Shown piece after piece: positions 7,944 through 16,138 of a stretch of DNA of 21,355 nt; the first letter of the stretch is position 1, and each line of letters starts with the position of its first letter. Location: positions 1-21,355 of the forward strand of contig CAJKDC010000047.1 in NCBI GenBank assembly GCA_905198575.1. Reading direction: 5' to 3'. The DNA is from an uncultured Bacteroides sp. (GTDB taxonomy: Bacteria > Bacteroidota > Bacteroidia > Bacteroidales > Bacteroidaceae). The notes beneath the pieces were generated by a model, which saw only the letters and a list, made by a program, of their open reading frames with translations, searched no databases and was not told where the DNA came from. Made by a program: the position numbers and the translations under genes.

Positions 7944-8429
7944 CTATAACCGCAACTCAAAGTCATAAATATCCAGCCATTGCCCAAATTTATAGCCGAC
8001 TTCATGGAAACGGGAAACTTGTTGGAATCCCAGTCCCACATGTAGTTTCTCACTGCCCGGATTCGGATAGGTAATACAAGCTATCAGTACATGCAGACCA
8101 GCTTCCCTGCATTTAACGATTAGCTCATTCATCAAAGCCTTCCCTATTCCTTGTCGTTGAAAGGCAGGTGCAATATAAATAGTTGTTTCTGCCGTCAATC
8201 GGTAAGCCTGTTTTTCCTTCCAGCCGTGCGCATAACAATATCCTGCAATCTCACCATTCTCAGCCTTATAAACCAGATAAGGATAGTGTGAAGAGATTTC
8301 ACTTATGCGCTTTTGCATCTCGGCAACACTGACCTCTTCATCTTCAAAAGTAACACATGTATGCTTTACATGGTCGTTGTAGATAGCAGCAATAGCTGCT
8401 GCGTCTTCTTGTTTTACTTTTCGTATCAT
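7944..8429 (-). CDS. GNAT N-acetyltransferase (phosphinothricin/methionine-derivative type)
   Basis: This 161-residue GCN5-related acetyltransferase transfers acetyl from acetyl-CoA to an amino group. The acetyl-CoA pyrophosphate-binding loop is QRQGIGKAL (residues 91-99), preceded by the beta strand TTIYIAPAF. The N-terminus (IRKVKQEDAAAIAAIYNDH), ETTIYIAPAFQRQG and LHVGLGFQQVSRFHEVGYK resemble the Pat/MddA/YncA subfamily. That subfamily acetylates phosphinothricin, methionine sulfone or similar small amines. The real substrate here is unknown. It is last in the leftward cluster with the membrane protein gene, 3 bp away. Confidence 0.85.
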   Translation of the reverse strand: MIRKVKQEDAAAIAAIYNDHVKHTCVTFEDEEVSVAEMQKRISEISSHYPYLVYKAENGEIAGYCYAHGWKEKQAYRLTAETTIYIAPAFQRQGIGKALMNELIVKCREAGLHVLIACITYPNPGSEKLHVGLGFQQVSRFHEVGYKFGQWLDIYDFELRL

Positions 8430-8432
8430 ATC

Positions 8433-9422
8433 TTACTTGTAATTTTGCCACAATTCTCCAGCCATTCGTAAATAAGGAAACTCCTCTTTCAACGTACAAC
8501 TGTAACGATGCTCTTCCGATTCATCTTCCAAGTTTGTATCCAATGAAAAGAAATCACCTTCCAAGCCTTGCAAATCTGCTTCCTCAGTAAGCGGGAGCAA
8601 ATACAAACAAATGGTCTGACAACACTTAAGCCGCATACAACCATAATGCTTCAAACTGAAACGAGGTTCTATATGGGCCGGTACAAAATTACGAGTTATC
8701 CGCTTCACATAATCCTCCACCGACATATTTCTTATCAAATACATTGATTCTATCGGTAAGTCCCATTCCTTCACAATCTTTCCTTCGACAGTAACCTCCC
8801 GGGGAGTAAGAAACACTTTATTGTTACAGATCGGAGCCACACGAATGACGGGAGCTTTTTGTACCTCTCGAAGCAACAACCTGACTCCCATAATATTAAA
8901 CAGCAAACACAGTAAAAAAACCAAGATAGCCGAAGTACACCTTAAAAAATGAGCAAAATGTTCAGGGAAAGGAGAAAAGAGTCTGAATATAAGCAACAGA
9001 CACAATAAATGAAAAGAAACCAATACCACAATGACCTTAGCTTCTAATCTGTAATTGACCTCTGTACGCAAAGCATGTTTCCGTAAAAAGGCTTCATAAT
9101 AATGCGGAAATACCAGATGTCCAAAAGAACACAGCAACATCAGCACCTCTATCGAAAGTACCAGATACCCGTTCGGTATCAGCCAGAAACCTGTAAAAGA
9201 ACGAACTAAAATACATACAGCCATAGCTACCATGCCATGAAACAAAAACAGATTAAAGCTTCTCAGTTTCAAGACTTCATAAGCCTGTATGCACAAACTT
9301 ATCAGCAACGTAACAAACAAGGTAGGTGTAGAAGGAAACAAATGTATAAAAACCATCATCAAAATAACAGGAAGCAAACCCAGGGAAACGATGATGTGTT
9401 TATTTTGCAATAACAATTTCAT
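8433..9422 (-). CDS. Six-TM membrane protein with degenerate Nudix-like C-terminal domain
   Basis: This is a 329-residue integral membrane protein of unknown function. I count six hydrophobic segments at about 10-29, 32-50, 56-74, 83-104, 127-149 and 158-184. A soluble tail (about 190-329) follows. Its start, VIRVAPICNNKVFLTPREVT, then WDLPIESMY and EDYVKRI, recalls the strand-and-box layout of Nudix hydrolases. The REUxEE catalytic helix is absent, so Nudix activity is unlikely. The ATG at 9422 is preferred over an in-frame TTG 12 codons upstream because it directly precedes the first membrane segment. It is packed between lipA and the GNAT gene. Confidence 0.6.
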   Translation of the reverse strand: MKLLLQNKHIIVSLGLLPVILMMVFIHLFPSTPTLFVTLLISLCIQAYEVLKLRSFNLFLFHGMVAMAVCILVRSFTGFWLIPNGYLVLSIEVLMLLCSFGHLVFPHYYEAFLRKHALRTEVNYRLEAKVIVVLVSFHLLCLLLIFRLFSPFPEHFAHFLRCTSAILVFLLCLLFNIMGVRLLLREVQKAPVIRVAPICNNKVFLTPREVTVEGKIVKEWDLPIESMYLIRNMSVEDYVKRITRNFVPAHIEPRFSLKHYGCMRLKCCQTICLYLLPLTEEADLQGLEGDFFSLDTNLEDESEEHRYSCTLKEEFPYLRMAGELWQNYK

Positions 9423-9476
9423 AATGCCGATTCTTTTTCTGTTATTTCTTATCAACAAACATTTCGCCCGATTTGT

Positions 9477-10337
9477 TTATTGTGTCTTACAAAATTTCAA
9501 CTGTTTTTCAGCATGATAGGAAGAACGTACCAACGGACCACTCACCACCTCTGCAAAACCCTTTTTCAAGCCCAGTTCTTTATATGCCTCGAACTGTTGG
9601 GGTGTCACATATTCTTTTACGGGATAATGCTTATGCGTAGGCTGTAAATACTGTCCGATAGTCAGGATACGGCATCCATACTCCAATAAATCTTCCATCA
9701 ATTCTTCTACTTCGAATACAGTTTCACCGAGTCCCACCATAATACCCGATTTTGCAGTTACTCCGGTTTCGGCAATAGCCCGAATAACCTCCAGGCTTGT
9801 TTCGTATCGGGCCACACTCCGTACTACCGGTGTAAGCCGCTTCACAGTTTCCATATTATGCGAAACAATATTGGCACCACAGCTTGCAACTTGCTTTACC
9901 AGCTCCAGATTACCCTGAAAATCCGGAATCAACGCTTCCACCGTTACAGCAGGATTCAGTTCCTTAATCTTCCTCAAAGTCTTTACCCAATGCGAAGCCC
10001 CCATATCCTCCAAATCGTCTCTATCCACCGATGTTATTACAGCATGCGACAATTTCATCAATTGCACCGAACGGGCCACACTTTCCGGCTCATTACCGTC
10101 CAACGGAAGAGGTCTCCCCGATTTCGTATTACAGAACTTACAGGAGCGTGTACAGATATCACCTCCAATCATAAACGTAGCCGTTCCTTTTCCCCAACAC
10201 TCTCCCATATTAGGACAGCGGCCACTGCTGCAAATCGTATGCAAGCCGTGCGTATCTACTATCCGCTTCGTTTCTGTATACCTGTCGTTCACACCGATAT
10301 TGATTTTAAGCCAGGAAGGTTTCTTGACATGCTCCAT
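9477..10337 (-). CDS. lipA: Lipoyl synthase
   Basis: LipA inserts two sulfur atoms into octanoyl groups carried on lipoyl domains (pyruvate and glycine-cleavage complexes), using two [4Fe-4S] clusters. From the ATG at 10337 the protein has 286 residues. The auxiliary-cluster cysteines are C36, C41 and C47 (CSSGRCPNMGEC). The radical-SAM cysteines are C62, C66 and C69 (CTRSCKFC). The C-terminal RSSY motif that ligates the auxiliary cluster is at 271-274. All key residues are present. The frame is open upstream to a GTG at 10406, but that extension would run through the terminator-like stem and has no family homology. The gene is separated from DPP IV by that stem. Confidence 0.95.
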   Translation of the reverse strand: MEHVKKPSWLKINIGVNDRYTETKRIVDTHGLHTICSSGRCPNMGECWGKGTATFMIGGDICTRSCKFCNTKSGRPLPLDGNEPESVARSVQLMKLSHAVITSVDRDDLEDMGASHWVKTLRKIKELNPAVTVEALIPDFQGNLELVKQVASCGANIVSHNMETVKRLTPVVRSVARYETSLEVIRAIAETGVTAKSGIMVGLGETVFEVEELMEDLLEYGCRILTIGQYLQPTHKHYPVKEYVTPQQFEAYKELGLKKGFAEVVSGPLVRSSYHAEKQLKFCKTQ

Positions 10338-10358
10338 AAGTATTCTCAATTTAAGATT

Positions 10359-10415
10359 AAAAAAAAGCGACTGCCACGATACGGCACTCTGTTTCTGCCA
10401 TATCACGACAATCGC
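10359..10415 (-). terminator. Strong terminator/attenuator stem between DPP IV and lipA
   Basis: On the reverse strand a 20-bp stem (arms 10415-10396 and 10386-10367, five G-U pairs, no mismatch) encloses a 9-nt loop. It is followed immediately by eight T (10366-10359). It ends about 21 nt before the lipA start and begins 25 nt after the DPP IV stop codon. It can end DPP IV transcription, but lipA would then have to be reached by read-through or by regulated anti-termination. Confidence 0.85.
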
Positions 10416-10416
10416 T

Positions 10417-10424
10417 CAAAGATA
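10417..10424 (-). promoter_or_regulatory. Candidate -7 box at the foot of the lipA leader stem
   Basis: TATCTTTG on the reverse strand is a perfect TAnnTTTG match just after the DPP IV stop codon. Its predicted start site would fall at the first bases of the terminator-like stem. No TTTG -33 box is visible at the standard spacing. Confidence 0.35.
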
Positions 10425-10439
10425 TAATTTTTTCTTCTA

Positions 10440-12641
10440 TTATTTCATTTCCTCCATAAAGAAGTTTGCCACCCTGTTCATCAGATGATTGCGAGTATTT
10501 CCCCCTGCAATACCATGATTACGGTTCGTATAAATCTGCATATCAAACTGTTTGTTGGCCTGTACCAGCGCTTCGCTATATTCAGCACAGTTCTGGAAAT
10601 GTACATTATCGTCAGCCGTTCCATGAATCAGCAACAGGCTTCCATGCAGTTTGTCAGCTCTAAGGATAGCCGATGAAGCCGCATATCCGTCACCATTTTC
10701 TTTAGGTGTACGCATAAAACGCTCTGTATAAACCGTATCATAGAATTTCCAGTCAGACGGTGCAGCAATAGCCACTCCGGCACGGAATACCGGTGTACCC
10801 TCACTCATTGACATCAGTGTAGTGTACCCACCAAAGCTCCATCCCCAGATACCGATTTTGTTTTTATCTACAAATGGCAATGTACCCAGATATTTGGCTG
10901 TTTCTACCTGATCCTTGGCTTCCTTCACACCCAAGAACATGTAAGTACACTTTTCGAATGCAGCACCACGGCCACCTGTACCACGACCATCCACACAAAC
11001 CATAACAAATCCTTTATCGCACATATACGCTTCGAACATACCTCCATCGCTGAAACTTCCGATATTCCAACGGTCGATAACTTGCTGCGAACCAGGGCCG
11101 CTGTACTGATGCATGATAACCGGATACTTTTTATTCGGATTAAAATTAGCCGGCTTCATCATCCAGCCATTCAGTTTCACGCCATCCGAAGTAGTGAAAG
11201 TGAAGAATTCCTTTATCGGCATATTCAGACGAGCCACTTTTTCTTTCAGTGCAACATTGTCCATCAATGTTTTCAGCTCTTTACCCTGATTATTATTGAT
11301 TGTAATCCGTGTAGGTGTAGAGATGCTAGAATATGTATTGATATAATATTTCATCGAATGACTGAAGATTGCCGAGTTAATACCCACACGTGTAGAAAGT
11401 TTGGTTTTCTTTCCTTTGGCATCTATCTTATAGACAGCCGTACGCAGCGGGCTCTCTTCATTGCTGGTATAATAAAAGACATTTGCATTCTGATCCCATC
11501 CCAGGAAGTCTTTCACTTCGAAGTCTCCTTTCGTAATCTGTTTCACCAGGTTGCCGCCAATTGTATACAAATACAGATGGTTATAACCGTCACGCTCACT
11601 CATCATGACAATATTCTTGTCAAAAAACTCAATATTCGCATAAGCCTGCTCTTTGATATATTGAGGAGCCTCATCACGAATGGCAACTTTACAAAGCGTA
11701 CTTCGTGGATTTGCGAAATAAAGGTCAAAACGATTCTGATGGCGGTTCAATACCATGATAGCCAGCTTCTCCGGATCGGAAGTAAAACGGATACGAGGAA
11801 TATAATCTTCCTTATCCAACTGCAAATCCATCGTACGGGTCACCTTGCTCTTAATATCAAATGTATGAACACTCACCAGTGAATTCTGCATCCCCGACTT
11901 CGGATACTTGTAATCATAACTTCCGGGATAAGTTTCATACTGCATTTTCTCCGGAGCCATTCCTTTATACCAGGGGAAAGAGAACATTTTCACAGCCGAT
12001 TCGTCAAAACGGATGTAAGCCAGCATCTTGCTGTCGGCACTGAAATCGAATGCACGGTTAAAGCCAAACTCTTCTTCATACACCCAGTCTGGTATACCGT
12101 TCAGCACTTTATTATACTCACCATCCTTCGTAACCTGCGATTCACTGTTGTTGAACAGCAATTTTACCAGATAAATGTTGTTGTTCCGCACAAAAGCAAT
12201 CTGGTTTCCATCCGGCGAGAACAAAGGCACCTGCTGCGGTCCGTTGTTCGACAGCGGTTCCAGCTTGTTATTCCGCACATTATAGATGTAATACACAGCC
12301 GTAAAAGAACGACGGTAAATAGGATTGGTTTCTGTCTGAATCAAAATCAGGCGCTCGTCCGGCGACATGATATAGTCGTCAAAAGAAGTCAGCGAGCAAT
12401 CGCGTGCAGTCGTAACATCAAAGATGGTTTCTACCTCTTCTCCAGTCTTGAACGAGTACTTCACAATCCGTTTCCGGTCACTGCTAATCTGCGTATAGTG
12501 CTCTCCGTCCAGCATCGGTTTAATACCATAAATGCCCGATGCTCTGTAGGTTCCCTGAGCCACGTCCTGCAATGTCACCTTCTGTGCCTGAAGCGTCAAG
12601 ACACCTAAAAATAAACATAAGAGTGCAAAAAGTTTTTTCAT
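10440..12641 (-). CDS. dpp4: Dipeptidyl peptidase IV (S9B family), exported
   Basis: DPP IV is a serine peptidase that removes Xaa-Pro or Xaa-Ala dipeptides from peptide N-termini, in the periplasm or at the cell surface. An N-terminal signal peptide (MKKLFALLCLFLG, cleaved near QAQ) is followed by a beta-propeller (PF00930 type). The propeller carries the substrate N-terminus-binding DWVYEEE motif (about residues 185-191). The C-terminal alpha/beta hydrolase has the nucleophile in GWSFGGY (Ser602), Asp677 in HGTADDNVHF and His709 in RNHG. It also has YDTVYTERFM, which holds the oxyanion-side Tyr. Numbering is from the ATG at 12641. An in-frame ATG three codons upstream (12650) is an alternative start. 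The protein is full length, 733 or 736 residues. Confidence 0.95.
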   Translation of the reverse strand: MKKLFALLCLFLGVLTLQAQKVTLQDVAQGTYRASGIYGIKPMLDGEHYTQISSDRKRIVKYSFKTGEEVETIFDVTTARDCSLTSFDDYIMSPDERLILIQTETNPIYRRSFTAVYYIYNVRNNKLEPLSNNGPQQVPLFSPDGNQIAFVRNNNIYLVKLLFNNSESQVTKDGEYNKVLNGIPDWVYEEEFGFNRAFDFSADSKMLAYIRFDESAVKMFSFPWYKGMAPEKMQYETYPGSYDYKYPKSGMQNSLVSVHTFDIKSKVTRTMDLQLDKEDYIPRIRFTSDPEKLAIMVLNRHQNRFDLYFANPRSTLCKVAIRDEAPQYIKEQAYANIEFFDKNIVMMSERDGYNHLYLYTIGGNLVKQITKGDFEVKDFLGWDQNANVFYYTSNEESPLRTAVYKIDAKGKKTKLSTRVGINSAIFSHSMKYYINTYSSISTPTRITINNNQGKELKTLMDNVALKEKVARLNMPIKEFFTFTTSDGVKLNGWMMKPANFNPNKKYPVIMHQYSGPGSQQVIDRWNIGSFSDGGMFEAYMCDKGFVMVCVDGRGTGGRGAAFEKCTYMFLGVKEAKDQVETAKYLGTLPFVDKNKIGIWGWSFGGYTTLMSMSEGTPVFRAGVAIAAPSDWKFYDTVYTERFMRTPKENGDGYAASSAILRADKLHGSLLLIHGTADDNVHFQNCAEYSEALVQANKQFDMQIYTNRNHGIAGGNTRNHLMNRVANFFMEEMK

Positions 12642-12669
12642 TCTGAGCATGATTTAATATTGTTTGCAG

Positions 12670-12677
12670 CAAAGGTA
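12670..12677 (-). promoter_or_regulatory. Candidate -7 promoter box for DPP IV
   Basis: TACCTTTG on the reverse strand matches TAnnTTTG perfectly and lies about 28 nt before the start at 12641. The -33 position has no TTTG. It is only 13 bp from the opposing -7 box of the radical SAM gene. Confidence 0.45.
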
Positions 12678-12690
12678 GAAAAAATATACG

Positions 12691-12698
12691 TATCTTTG
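12691..12698 (+). promoter_or_regulatory. Candidate -7 promoter box for the radical SAM/flavodiiron operon
   Basis: TATCTTTG is a perfect TAnnTTTG match 22 nt before the start at 12721. A TTTG lies upstream at 12663-12666 but with a 24-nt spacer, longer than usual. Confidence 0.5.
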
Positions 12699-12720
12699 TA
12701 GCCGTTACAAATAAGAAATA

Positions 12721-13662
12721 ATGGAAGAGCGCATACGATATAACGATTTAGCCAGTTTTCTTGCCAGCCATTTTCCGTATAAAGTACAAAAGATTTCCGT
12801 CAATGCCGGATTTACCTGCCCCAACAGGGACGGTTCGAAAGGGTATGGAGGATGCACTTACTGCAACAACCAGACCTTCAATCCTGAATATTGCAAAACG
12901 GAGAAGACCGTAGTACAGCAACTGGAAGAAGGCAAACAATTCTTTGCCCGTAAATATCCGGAGATGAAATACCTGGCTTATTTTCAGGCTTATACCAATA
13001 CGTATGCCGAACTGGAGCAACTCAAGCAAATGTACGAGTCGGCTCTTCAGGTAGAAGGAGTCGTAGGGTTAGTCATCGGTACACGTCCCGACTGTATGCC
13101 CGACACCCTGCTGGATTATCTGGAAGCACTCTCCAAGCACACTTTTCTCCTTGTGGAGTACGGAATAGAAAGTACCAGCGACGAAACGCTTAAACGCATC
13201 AACCGCGGTCATACTTTCCAGTGCACCCAGGAAGCTATCCGGCGAACTGCCGCACGTGGCATTTATACTGGTGGCCATGTTATTTTAGGCTTGCCCGGCG
13301 AGTCGCGCGATGACTTGATTGCCCAGGCCCATTGCCTGTCACAGTTACCCATTACTACCCTGAAACTGCACCAGCTGCAACTGATAAAAGGAACCAGAAT
13401 GGCGCATGAATATCAGGAAAATCCCGAAATGTTCCACCTGTTCACGGTCGACGAATACATTGACCTGGTGATAGACTACATAGAGCATCTCCGCCCGGAC
13501 ATTGTGTTGGAACGTTTCGTTTCACAATCCCCCAAAACACTGCTGATAGCTCCCGACTGGGGACTGAAAAACCATGAATTTACCGACAAGGTTAAGAAAC
13601 GGCTCCGCGAACGAGATGCCTGGCAAGGTAAACAATATCCGAACAACAATATAACAACATAA
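12721..13662 (+). CDS. TIGR01212-type (YtqA/YhcC-like) radical SAM protein
   Basis: This 313-residue radical SAM enzyme has its [4Fe-4S] ligands in CPNRDGSKGYGGCTYC: Cys33, Cys45 and Cys48, a Cx11CxxC pattern. The long first gap is characteristic of the TIGR01212 / YhcC / YtqA family rather than the classic CxxxCxxC. Other conserved stretches are YFQAYTNTYAELEQLKQMY, VIGTRPDCMPD, VEYGIESTSDETL and GGHVILGLPGE. The reaction is not established with certainty; related Elp3-like members suggest an RNA or tRNA-linked role. The protein is full length and cytoplasmic. It lies 20 bp before the flavodiiron gene, probably as one operon, and diverges from DPP IV. Confidence 0.88.
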   Translation: MEERIRYNDLASFLASHFPYKVQKISVNAGFTCPNRDGSKGYGGCTYCNNQTFNPEYCKTEKTVVQQLEEGKQFFARKYPEMKYLAYFQAYTNTYAELEQLKQMYESALQVEGVVGLVIGTRPDCMPDTLLDYLEALSKHTFLLVEYGIESTSDETLKRINRGHTFQCTQEAIRRTAARGIYTGGHVILGLPGESRDDLIAQAHCLSQLPITTLKLHQLQLIKGTRMAHEYQENPEMFHLFTVDEYIDLVIDYIEHLRPDIVLERFVSQSPKTLLIAPDWGLKNHEFTDKVKKRLRERDAWQGKQYPNNNITT

Positions 13663-13682
13663 TTTATCAACTCAAATAAAAG

Positions 13683-14873
13683 ATGGAAATAAAAGGAAAA
13701 GTACATTACGTTGGTGTAAACGACCGCACCAAAGCACTGTTTGAAAACCTATGGCCATTGCCTTATGGCGTATCATACAACTCATATCTGATTGCAGACG
13801 ATGAGATGGTAGCATTGGTAGACACCGTAGATGTCTGCTTCTTTGAACTTTATCTGAAAAAAATCCGCAGCATTATCGGCAACCGTAAGATTAACTATCT
13901 TATCATCAACCACATGGAACCAGACCACTCGGGTTCTATTGCACTGATTAAACAATACTATCCTGACATCGTATTGGTAGGTAACAAGAAAACCTTCGAC
14001 ATGGTAGAAGGCTATTACGGTGTTACAGGCGACCGCTACGTAGTAAACGACGGTGATTTCCTGAAGCTGGGACACCACAACCTGCGTTTCTATCTGGTAC
14101 CGATGGTGCACTGGCCTGAAACTATGGTAACTTACGACGAAACAGAAGGTATCCTCTTTGCAGGTGATGCTTTCGGCTGTTTCGGAGCACTGAATGGAGG
14201 CTGTATCGACAAAAACATCAATACCGACATCTACTGGAACGAAATGCGCCGTTACTATGCAAACATCGTTGGTAAATTCGGTAACCCGGTACAGAAAGCT
14301 CTTCAGAAACTGGGTGGCCTCAACATTACTACAATTTGTCCGACACACGGTCCGGTTTGGGAAGAAAAAATCCCTCAGGTTATCGATATGTACGACAAAC
14401 TGAGCCGCTATGAAGCAGAAGAAGGTGTAGTAATTGCATACGGAACTATGTATGGCAACACCGAAGAACTGGCAGAAGCCATTGCAGAAGAACTGAGCAA
14501 ACAGGGAATCAAGAACATCATCCTGCACAATGTATCGCATACACACCACTCATACATCCTGGCAGACATTTTCAAATACAAAGGTCTGATTGTAGGATGT
14601 ACTACCTATAACATGAACCTGTATCCGGAACTGGAATCATTGCTGAACAAAATTGCAGCCCGCGACATGAAAAACCGCGTAATGGGTTACTTCGGTTCGT
14701 TCACTTGGGCCAGTGCTGCCGTGAAGAAGCTAGGCGAATTCACCGAAAAACTGAAATTCGAAGTTGTAGGCAATCCGGTTGAAATGAAACAAGCTATGAA
14801 AGCCGACAACTATGCTCAGGCTAAAGAACTGGCTAAAGCCATGGCAGACCGCCTGAAAGCTGACCGCAAATAA
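13683..14873 (+). CDS. fprA: Flavodiiron protein (FprA-type A flavoprotein, O2/NO reductase)
   Basis: This 396-residue cytoplasmic enzyme reduces O2 to water (or NO to N2O), protecting anaerobes from oxidative or nitrosative stress. The N-terminal metallo-beta-lactamase-like domain has every diiron ligand: HMEPDH (His77, Glu79, Asp81, His82), His143 in VHWPE, Asp162 in GDAFG and His222 in PTHGP. The C-terminal flavodoxin domain (from about 249) starts with the FMN-binding loop YGTMYGNTEELAE. No rubredoxin or flavin reductase domain is appended, so a separate electron donor is needed. Its codon use looks like that of a well-expressed gene. It lies 20 bp behind the radical SAM gene and ends before a bidirectional terminator. 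Confidence 0.95.
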   Translation: MEIKGKVHYVGVNDRTKALFENLWPLPYGVSYNSYLIADDEMVALVDTVDVCFFELYLKKIRSIIGNRKINYLIINHMEPDHSGSIALIKQYYPDIVLVGNKKTFDMVEGYYGVTGDRYVVNDGDFLKLGHHNLRFYLVPMVHWPETMVTYDETEGILFAGDAFGCFGALNGGCIDKNINTDIYWNEMRRYYANIVGKFGNPVQKALQKLGGLNITTICPTHGPVWEEKIPQVIDMYDKLSRYEAEEGVVIAYGTMYGNTEELAEAIAEELSKQGIKNIILHNVSHTHHSYILADIFKYKGLIVGCTTYNMNLYPELESLLNKIAARDMKNRVMGYFGSFTWASAAVKKLGEFTEKLKFEVVGNPVEMKQAMKADNYAQAKELAKAMADRLKADRK

Positions 14874-14895
14874 ACGAGTTCAAAGCATATATCCT

Positions 14896-14943
14896 AAAAA
14901 AGCCACTTCTGCAAGGGTATTCCCCACACAGAAGTGGCTTTTT
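14896..14943. terminator. Bidirectional intrinsic terminator between fprA and lactonase genes
   Basis: A perfect 11-bp stem AGCCACTTCTG (14901-14911) / CAGAAGTGGCT (14929-14939) is flanked by A5 on the left and T4 on the right. It therefore works in both directions. It sits between the convergent fprA and lactonase genes, 22 and 18 bp from their stop codons. The 17-nt loop holds a small GGG/CCC pairing. Confidence 0.92.
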
Positions 14944-14961
14944 CACTACCAGCTATCTCTC

Positions 14962-16095
14962 TTAACGTTTCACAAATTTCAGACAAACCGGTTTAGGAGT
15001 TTCTATCTTTATTCCAGTTTCTCCAAGCAAACCGGTATCGGTATCTCTTTCATAGACTTCTATCACATTACTGTCACGGCATGCTACGAGCAAAAATTTT
15101 CCGTTAGGCGTAATTACGAAATTCCGTGGATGAATACCCGTAGGCTGGTATCCCACTTTCGTCAGACTACCGTCTTCTGATACCTCGAAAATAGCGATTC
15201 CGTCATTCTGCAACCGACAGGATGCATAGACAAAATGCCCGTCCGGCGATACGTGAATATCCGCACCTCCTCCCGCACGACAAGTATCAGCCAGCACATA
15301 CTGCATGGTGTCCAGCTTTTCCTCATCATACGACAAAGCTACCACTTCTCCCGACAACTCTGTCATAACATAAATCTGCTTCCCCTCGGGAGACAAAGCC
15401 AAATGCCGCGGACCACTGCCTGCAGCAAGCGAGATATCAAACATATCCTCTGTCTTGGGATAACCCAAAGAAGCATCAAGCGGAAAAACATGGATTTTAT
15501 CTGTTCCCAAATCGCTGGCCAGCATATAATGAGCATCGGGAGTAAACAATGCACAATGCAAATGCGGCTGACTCTGCCGTTCCGCATCAGCTCCCTTACC
15601 GGTAAAGGAAATCAGTCTGCATGCCTCCAATCGGCCGTCCTCTCCCACCGGAAAGACGGAGATGCTTCCTCCACTATAATTAGCAGATACTACATAATTC
15701 TCCTTTGGAGATATAGCTACATAACAAGGAGCGCCTCCGTCAGCAGGTTTCCTGTCCATCAGCGATAAAGCAGATTTTTCCTTGTCAAACTGCAAGGCAC
15801 ATACGGCAGCATCCTCCCCCTCATTTTCCGATACGGCATAAACCTTGCCGCCATCCTCCGTAGCCTGCAGATAAGAAGGATTCGAGATACCTTTCAGCCC
15901 ACTCAGATACTGATTCTGTCCGGTTTGCTGGTCAAAGGCATAAACTTTAATACCCTCGTCTTCGGCCGGAGCATAACTGCCCACCAGCAAATAATACGCA
16001 TCTTCCTTCACTTCCACCTTACCGGGGTTTCCTTTGCAGGCCGAAAGGCATAAAGCCATACACCCTGCAGTTGTCCAAATACTACTCTTTATCAT
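14962..16095 (-). CDS. Lactonase-family beta-propeller lipoprotein (6-phosphogluconolactonase YbhE-like)
   Basis: This 377-residue protein of the PF10282 lactonase family has a seven-bladed propeller. Repeated segments such as AISPKENYVVSANYSGGSIS, HVSPDGHFVYASCRLQNDGI and VITPNGKFLLVACRDSNVI are evident. The family includes E. coli YbhE/Pgl, which hydrolyses 6-phosphogluconolactone. This copy has a lipoprotein signal (IKSSIWTTAGCMALCLSAC), so it is probably exported and its substrate may be a different lactone. The ATG at 16095 is chosen because it gives a clean lipobox. It also lies downstream of a -7 box at 16146-16139, whereas the longer start at 16137 would coincide with the transcription start. 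Confidence 0.82.
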   Translation of the reverse strand: MIKSSIWTTAGCMALCLSACKGNPGKVEVKEDAYYLLVGSYAPAEDEGIKVYAFDQQTGQNQYLSGLKGISNPSYLQATEDGGKVYAVSENEGEDAAVCALQFDKEKSALSLMDRKPADGGAPCYVAISPKENYVVSANYSGGSISVFPVGEDGRLEACRLISFTGKGADAERQSQPHLHCALFTPDAHYMLASDLGTDKIHVFPLDASLGYPKTEDMFDISLAAGSGPRHLALSPEGKQIYVMTELSGEVVALSYDEEKLDTMQYVLADTCRAGGGADIHVSPDGHFVYASCRLQNDGIAIFEVSEDGSLTKVGYQPTGIHPRNFVITPNGKFLLVACRDSNVIEVYERDTDTGLLGETGIKIETPKPVCLKFVKR

Positions 16096-16138
16096 AATCT
16101 GTAACTTTAGTCTGCTCATGATGATTATCAATCTCACA

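Noticed and set aside
9423..9458. TTG start 12 codons upstream in the six-TM protein
   Set aside because: It adds a basic stretch before the first membrane segment and uses a rare start codon; the ATG at 9422 fits better.
10338..10406. GTG-started 23-residue extension of LipA
   Set aside because: It would be read through the terminator-like stem and U-tract, and LipA proteins normally begin close to the EHVKKPSWLK segment. It is kept only as a point in the attenuator finding.
11082..11882. 266-codon frame opposite the DPP IV gene
   Set aside because: It is antisense to a fully recognised peptidase with intact catalytic residues; there is no start context or family.
13782..14549. Long open frame opposite fprA
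   Set aside because: It lies antisense to a clearly coding flavodiiron gene and has a cysteine/valine/phenylalanine-rich, family-less translation; it is a shadow of codon bias.
16096..16137. Longer N-terminus of the lactonase lipoprotein
   Set aside because: The longer start falls at the predicted transcription start and puts 14 residues before the lipoprotein signal.
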